Assembly (NCBI RefSeq): GCF_022814725.1
Contig: NZ_CP093442.1
Location: 1 to 64,000, forward strand
DNA length: 64,000 nucleotides
Direction: 5' to 3'
Origin: Bdellovibrio reynosensis
Lineage (GTDB): Bacteria > Bdellovibrionota > Bdellovibrionia > Bdellovibrionales > Bdellovibrionaceae
The position numbers were made by a program, and so were the translations under genes. Of the stretch, positions 60,458-64,000 are shown in pieces (the stretch's first letter is position 1; each line of letters starts with the position of its first letter). A model generated the notes under the pieces. It had not been told where the DNA came from, did no database searches, and worked only from the letters and a program-made list of their open reading frames with translations.

Positions 60458-62719
60458 ATGGCTTCTAAAATCGAAACGTCGCCAGAAATGGTACAGAACG
60501 TTTACAAGAAAACAGCTGAAAGATTGGCTGTCGTTCGCAACCGCTTGAACCGTCCTTTGACACTTGCAGAGAAAATTTTGTTCGGTCACTTAGACGATCC
60601 ACAAAACCAAGAATTGGTGCGTGGTGAAAGTTTCCTTCTTCTAAGACCTGACCGCGTAGCGATGCAAGATGCGACTGCACAAATGGCTTTGTTGCAATTC
60701 ATGCTTGCCGGAAAAGATGAAGCAGCTGTTCCTTCAACAGTTCACTGCGATCATTTGATCCAAGCTTACAAAGGTAAAGAAGCGGATATGAACGCTTCAA
60801 ATATGTCGAACAAAGAAGTTTTTGAATTCTTGGCGACGACCGCTTCTCGTTACAATATCGGTTTCTGGAGACCAGGCGCTGGTATCATTCACCAAGTAAT
60901 CCTTGAAAACTACGCTTTCCCAGGTGGTTTGATGATCGGTACTGACTCTCACACGCCAAATGCGGGTGGTCTTGGTATGTGCGCAGTGGGTGTTGGTGGT
61001 TCTGACGCTTCTGACGTAATGGTTGGTCTTCCTTGGGAAGTTAAAAATCCAAAACTAATCGGTGTTCACTTGAAAGGTAAACTTTCTGGTTGGGCTTCTG
61101 CTAAAGACGTGATCTTAAAACTTTGCGGAATGCTGACTGTAAAAGGTGGAACAGATAAAATCGTTGAGTACTTCGGTGAAGGTACTGCTTCAATTTCTTG
61201 TACTGGTAAAGCAACCATCACAAACATGGGTGCTGAACTTGGTGCGACTTGCTCGGTGTTCCCGTACGACGACCGTATGGCTGCTTACTTGAAATCTACA
61301 GGCCGCGATGAACTTTCAAAAGTTTCTGACGCTCACAAAGATCTTCTTTCTGCAGATGCTGACGTTGTTGCAAACCCAGGTAAATACTTTGATGAAGTTT
61401 ACGAAATCGACTTGTCGGCGCTTGAGCCACACTTAGTGGGACCACACTCTCCAGACATCGCTCGTCCCATTTCTGCTCTTAAAAAAGAAGCTGCAGAAAA
61501 AGGCTACACTTTGAAAATTTCTTCAGCCCTTATCGGTTCTTGCACAAACTCTTCTTACGAAGATATCGGCAGAGCAGCTTTCGTAGCAAAACAAGCGATG
61601 GATATCGGCGTGAAAATGAACCAACCTTTCTTGGTTTCTCCAGGTTCTACGCAAATCCAAAAAACGATTGAACGTGACGGCCAAATGGCGACATTCAACG
61701 AAGTAGGCGCAACTGTTCTAGCGAACGCTTGCGGACCTTGCATCGGTCAATGGAGACGTGACGACGTTAAGACGGGTGAAAAGAACACGATCGTGACTTC
61801 TTTCAACCGTAACTTCCGCGCACGTAACGACGCGAACCCAGAAACTTTGGCGTTCATCGGTTCACCAGAAATGGTTATGGCGTTGGGCCTTGCAGGTCGT
61901 TTGGATTTCAACCCTGCGACTGACGAACTTGAAGGACCAAAAGGTAAAATCAAACTTCAAGCTCCTGTAGCTCCGGAACTTCCTGCTAAAGGATTTATCC
62001 CTGATACAGAAGGTTACCAAAAACCAGCAGGTGCGACTGCTCAAGTAGCGGTAAGCCCGACTTCAGATCGTTTGCAGCTTCTTTCTCCATTTACTAAATG
62101 GGACGGTAAAGACTACGTTGATAATTTGGTTCTTGCGAAAGCAAAAGGCAAATGTACAACGGATCATATCTCTCCGGGTGGTAAATGGTTGAACTACCGT
62201 GGTCACTTGGACAACATTTCTAACAACATGTTGTTGGGTGCAGATAACGCGTTTACTGGTGAAATCGGTAAAGGTAAAAATCACTTAACTAGTGAAACTG
62301 GTATTGAGTTCGCACAAATCGCCCGTAACTATCAAAAACAAGGGCGTGGCTGGGTTATCATCGGTGATGAAAACTACGGTGAAGGTTCTTCTCGTGAACA
62401 CGCAGCGATGTCGCCAAGATTCTTGGGCGGTACAGCTGTAATCACGAAGTCTTTTGCGCGTATCCATGAAACAAACTTGAAAAAACAAGGTGTGTTGGCT
62501 TTGACGTTCGCTAATCCAAAAGATTACGACAAAATCCAAGAACAAGACCTTGTGAGCTTAGTTGATCTAAAAGATCTAGCTCCAGGTAAGAACGTAACTA
62601 TGGTGATCAAACATCAGGACGGTACTTCTGAAAAAATCGAGTTGAAACACACCTACAACGCTGAACAGTTGAAATGGTTCCGCGCGGGTAGTGCACTAAA
62701 CTTGATTCGTGGTTTGTAG
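60458..62719 (+). CDS. acn: Aconitate hydratase, mitochondrial-type
   Basis: 753 residues, the usual length of the mitochondrial (ACO2-like) type. [4Fe-4S] ligands are the Cys of GSCTNSS and the two Cys of NACGPCIGQ. Other family blocks: [48 protein letters not shown] and [15 protein letters not shown]. It converts citrate to isocitrate in the TCA cycle. Codon use is strongly biased, as in highly expressed genes. Followed by a strong terminator. Confidence 0.96.
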   Translation: MASKIETSPEMVQNVYKKTAERLAVVRNRLNRPLTLAEKILFGHLDDPQNQELVRGESFLLLRPDRVAMQDATAQMALLQFMLAGKDEAAVPSTVHCDHLIQAYKGKEADMNASNMSNKEVFEFLATTASRYNIGFWRPGAGIIHQVILENYAFPGGLMIGTDSHTPNAGGLGMCAVGVGGSDASDVMVGLPWEVKNPKLIGVHLKGKLSGWASAKDVILKLCGMLTVKGGTDKIVEYFGEGTASISCTGKATITNMGAELGATCSVFPYDDRMAAYLKSTGRDELSKVSDAHKDLLSADADVVANPGKYFDEVYEIDLSALEPHLVGPHSPDIARPISALKKEAAEKGYTLKISSALIGSCTNSSYEDIGRAAFVAKQAMDIGVKMNQPFLVSPGSTQIQKTIERDGQMATFNEVGATVLANACGPCIGQWRRDDVKTGEKNTIVTSFNRNFRARNDANPETLAFIGSPEMVMALGLAGRLDFNPATDELEGPKGKIKLQAPVAPELPAKGFIPDTEGYQKPAGATAQVAVSPTSDRLQLLSPFTKWDGKDYVDNLVLAKAKGKCTTDHISPGGKWLNYRGHLDNISNNMLLGADNAFTGEIGKGKNHLTSETGIEFAQIARNYQKQGRGWVIIGDENYGEGSSREHAAMSPRFLGGTAVITKSFARIHETNLKKQGVLALTFANPKDYDKIQEQDLVSLVDLKDLAPGKNVTMVIKHQDGTSEKIELKHTYNAEQLKWFRAGSALNLIRGL

Positions 62720-62760
62720 TCTGATCTTTAGCTGAAAAGCTGATGAGAAAATTATGAAAT

Positions 62761-62790
62761 AAAAAAAGCGGAGGAGACTCCGCTTTTTTT
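62761..62790. terminator. Strong bidirectional terminator
   Basis: Perfect 13-bp stem: 62761-62773 pairs with 62778-62790 around a GAGA loop; AAAAAAA and TTTTTTT ends allow it to work for aconitase and for the convergent minus-strand gene. Confidence 0.95.
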
Positions 62791-62811
62791 ATTTCATATG
62801 TTCGTGCGAAA

Positions 62812-63093
62812 TTATTTTTTAGATTTTTGAGTCAAACACTTGTCATAACAACGTTCAAAAACGGATTCATCGTTGTATTTATCTAAAGCTGGTTCACAAG
62901 TGTGGTAACAAGCCATTTTAGTGTCGATTCTTTTAGTTTCACACTTATTGAAGCAGGCTTGATATTCTTCCTCAGTGCCACCCATGTAAATGATAATTCC
63001 GCAGTCTTCTTGGCAGCTAAGTGCTGCAAATGCAGAACTTGTTACAGTTGTTGTCGCTAAGAATGCGAATGCCAGTAAAATAGATTTGATCAT
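62812..63093 (-). CDS. Exported protein with four CX3C motifs
   Basis: 93 residues from MIKSILLAFAFL (GGAG before the ATG), signal peptide ending AFAAL. The mature part has eight Cys in four CX3C pairs: CQEDC, CFNKC, CYHTC, CYDKC, with 15, 10 and 15 residues between them. Two such pairs 15 apart form a helical hairpin in twin-CX3C and hairpinin proteins, so this protein probably folds as two disulphide-stapled hairpins in the periplasm. Not assigned to a family. Confidence 0.7.
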   Translation of the reverse strand: MIKSILLAFAFLATTTVTSSAFAALSCQEDCGIIIYMGGTEEEYQACFNKCETKRIDTKMACYHTCEPALDKYNDESVFERCYDKCLTQKSKK

Positions 63094-63207
63094 TGAATGC
63101 TCCTTTTTTTTCGAAAGGAGCGGTATATGCAATTAAGGGGTGGGTGACAACTATAAACACCATCATGATTATAGTCTCAAAGAACTGTAATGAAATTCAT
63201 CGAGATT

Positions 63208-64000
63208 CTATGGAAGAAGCGTGGTTTTTACAGCTTCGTAGCGGTTTTTTACTTTTGCCCAGATATCACTATGCGGCCCTGTGATACCGTCTTCACCAAT
63301 CTGATTTCCGCTTCCAGCGATTCCGCGCTGAGGAGCCAATGAATTTCCCGGCAAAAACCTTTCAAGGTCTTTCGTACTTATGCTGGAAGAATCATCTTCG
63401 TCGACAGAAGCAGGACCGCGCCCTGATTTCTTTTCTACCGTAGCGGCCTCAGTCGGACCTGCTTGCGCCTGTTGAGTTGAACCACTGCCACCGTAAAATC
63501 CGCCCAGCACACTTCGATCGCTGATATTCTTTTTACCTTTGCTGCGTTTGTCAGGGGCCGCAGAAAGTGGACGGGCATTTAAAGAAACTTGATTGCCTTG
63601 ACGGCCATCAATACTTTCACCAGGTCCACCTTCAGGACGGGGAGCTTGCTGCAATTTATTTAGATCACTCAAGTCAAGGCCACCGGTTGTTTTCTTATTC
63701 TTTAAACGACTGTCCAATACGACTCCAGCGGTCTGGCCAGGAGCATCTGAAGCATTTCTGCACATGGAATGCATGGGATTGGCGCGACATACGCAAACTT
63801 TATCATTAGCCATTTTAGGATTGTTACAATCCATTTTTTCTTCAGCCCCGCAGCCGGGATAATCAGGATTTGATAAGCATAGTTCTGTTGGGCCATCGCC
63901 GGCACCGGTAGTTAATGAAGCGCAATCTTTGGCATTCATCTCAATGGTCGCGTAATTTTGTGCGGCTGCAGCGGCATCTTCCATCTTTCCAGAAAAGCCA
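63208..64000 (-). CDS. Unknown protein, 5' partial
   Basis: The frame stays open to the right edge (codons GFSGK precede the first ATG), so the start lies outside the window. A Cys-rich part (about 40 residues: CLSNPDYPGC, DCNNP, VCVCRANPMHSMC) is followed by a long low-complexity Gly/Ser/Thr/Lys stretch and a short end (VKNRYEAVKTTLLP). It could be an exported or surface protein, but the N-terminus is not visible. Confidence 0.55.
   Translation of the reverse strand, partial: GFSGKMEDAAAAAQNYATIEMNAKDCASLTTGAGDGPTELCLSNPDYPGCGAEEKMDCNNPKMANDKVCVCRANPMHSMCRNASDAPGQTAGVVLDSRLKNKKTTGGLDLSDLNKLQQAPRPEGGPGESIDGRQGNQVSLNARPLSAAPDKRSKGKKNISDRSVLGGFYGGSGSTQQAQAGPTEAATVEKKSGRGPASVDEDDSSSISTKDLERFLPGNSLAPQRGIAGSGNQIGEDGITGPHSDIWAKVKNRYEAVKTTLLP

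Noticed and set aside
1-64000. CRISPR arrays, transposases and rRNA genes
   Set aside because: None seen: no regularly spaced repeats, no transposase-like protein, no rRNA segments.

Overview
The window looks like a chromosomal segment of a Bdellovibrio-type predatory bacterium (Bdellovibrionota). The evidence is the gene content: a complete MoxR/DUF58/BatABCD operon, SpoVG, a ferroportin homologue carrying the metal-site pattern known from Bdellovibrio, paired DUF1592/DUF1552 proteins with planctomycete-type haem domains, and very many small exported lipoproteins. Coding density is high and genes often overlap by 4 nt. The species cannot be fixed from sequence reading alone.

Left third (1-23.4 kb). 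The window opens inside a surface fibre gene (YadA-like head repeats plus a C-terminal S74 self-cleaving chaperone), followed by a secreted protein with two fibrinogen-like domains and a convergent Cache-HAMP-GAF sensor that stops exactly where a histidine kinase domain should begin. Then come a PLD-family protein, a pterin dehydratase, a DHFR-like reductase, a double-YHS periplasmic protein, an orphan acyltransferase, a dihaem cytochrome, a serine hydrolase, a solute-binding protein, a cupin, a truncated haemoglobin paired with DUF488, a CsoR/RcnR-type regulator divergent from ferroportin, and three separate exported HExxH proteins.

Middle (23.4-42.8 kb). A second CsoR regulator sits among His-rich exported proteins. 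Two near-identical TACCC-N5-GGGTA operators lie between a divergent gene pair, which suggests a copper stimulon that includes a four-gene exported operon ending in a small c-type cytochrome. Next are a luciferase-like oxidoreductase, an SDR-like protein with a lipoprotein partner, the DUF1592/DUF1552 pair (the second gene frameshifted), DNA polymerase II, a lipase, an orphan ParA with a small partner, and peptidase T. After that comes an AT-rich cassette that I consider the most novel item: a 48-residue peptide with a GG motif, a strong hairpin, a 2OG-Fe(II) oxygenase and a 6-TM ABC exporter with an unusually short ATPase domain. It resembles a minimal ribosomal peptide (RiPP) locus.

Right third (42.8-64 kb). 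A tRNA-Gln lies beside an inverted duplication of its own 3' end. Then come spoVG, a DegP/HtrA protease, DUF1844, an M48 HtpX-like protein whose catalytic Glu is replaced by Gln, the Bat operon (batC apparently begins at CTG), an operon interleaving three paralogous outer-membrane barrel proteins with two paralogous four-cysteine secreted proteins, MsrB, a class III-like sirtuin, aconitase, a periplasmic protein with four CX3C motifs, and a partial exported-type gene running off the right edge.
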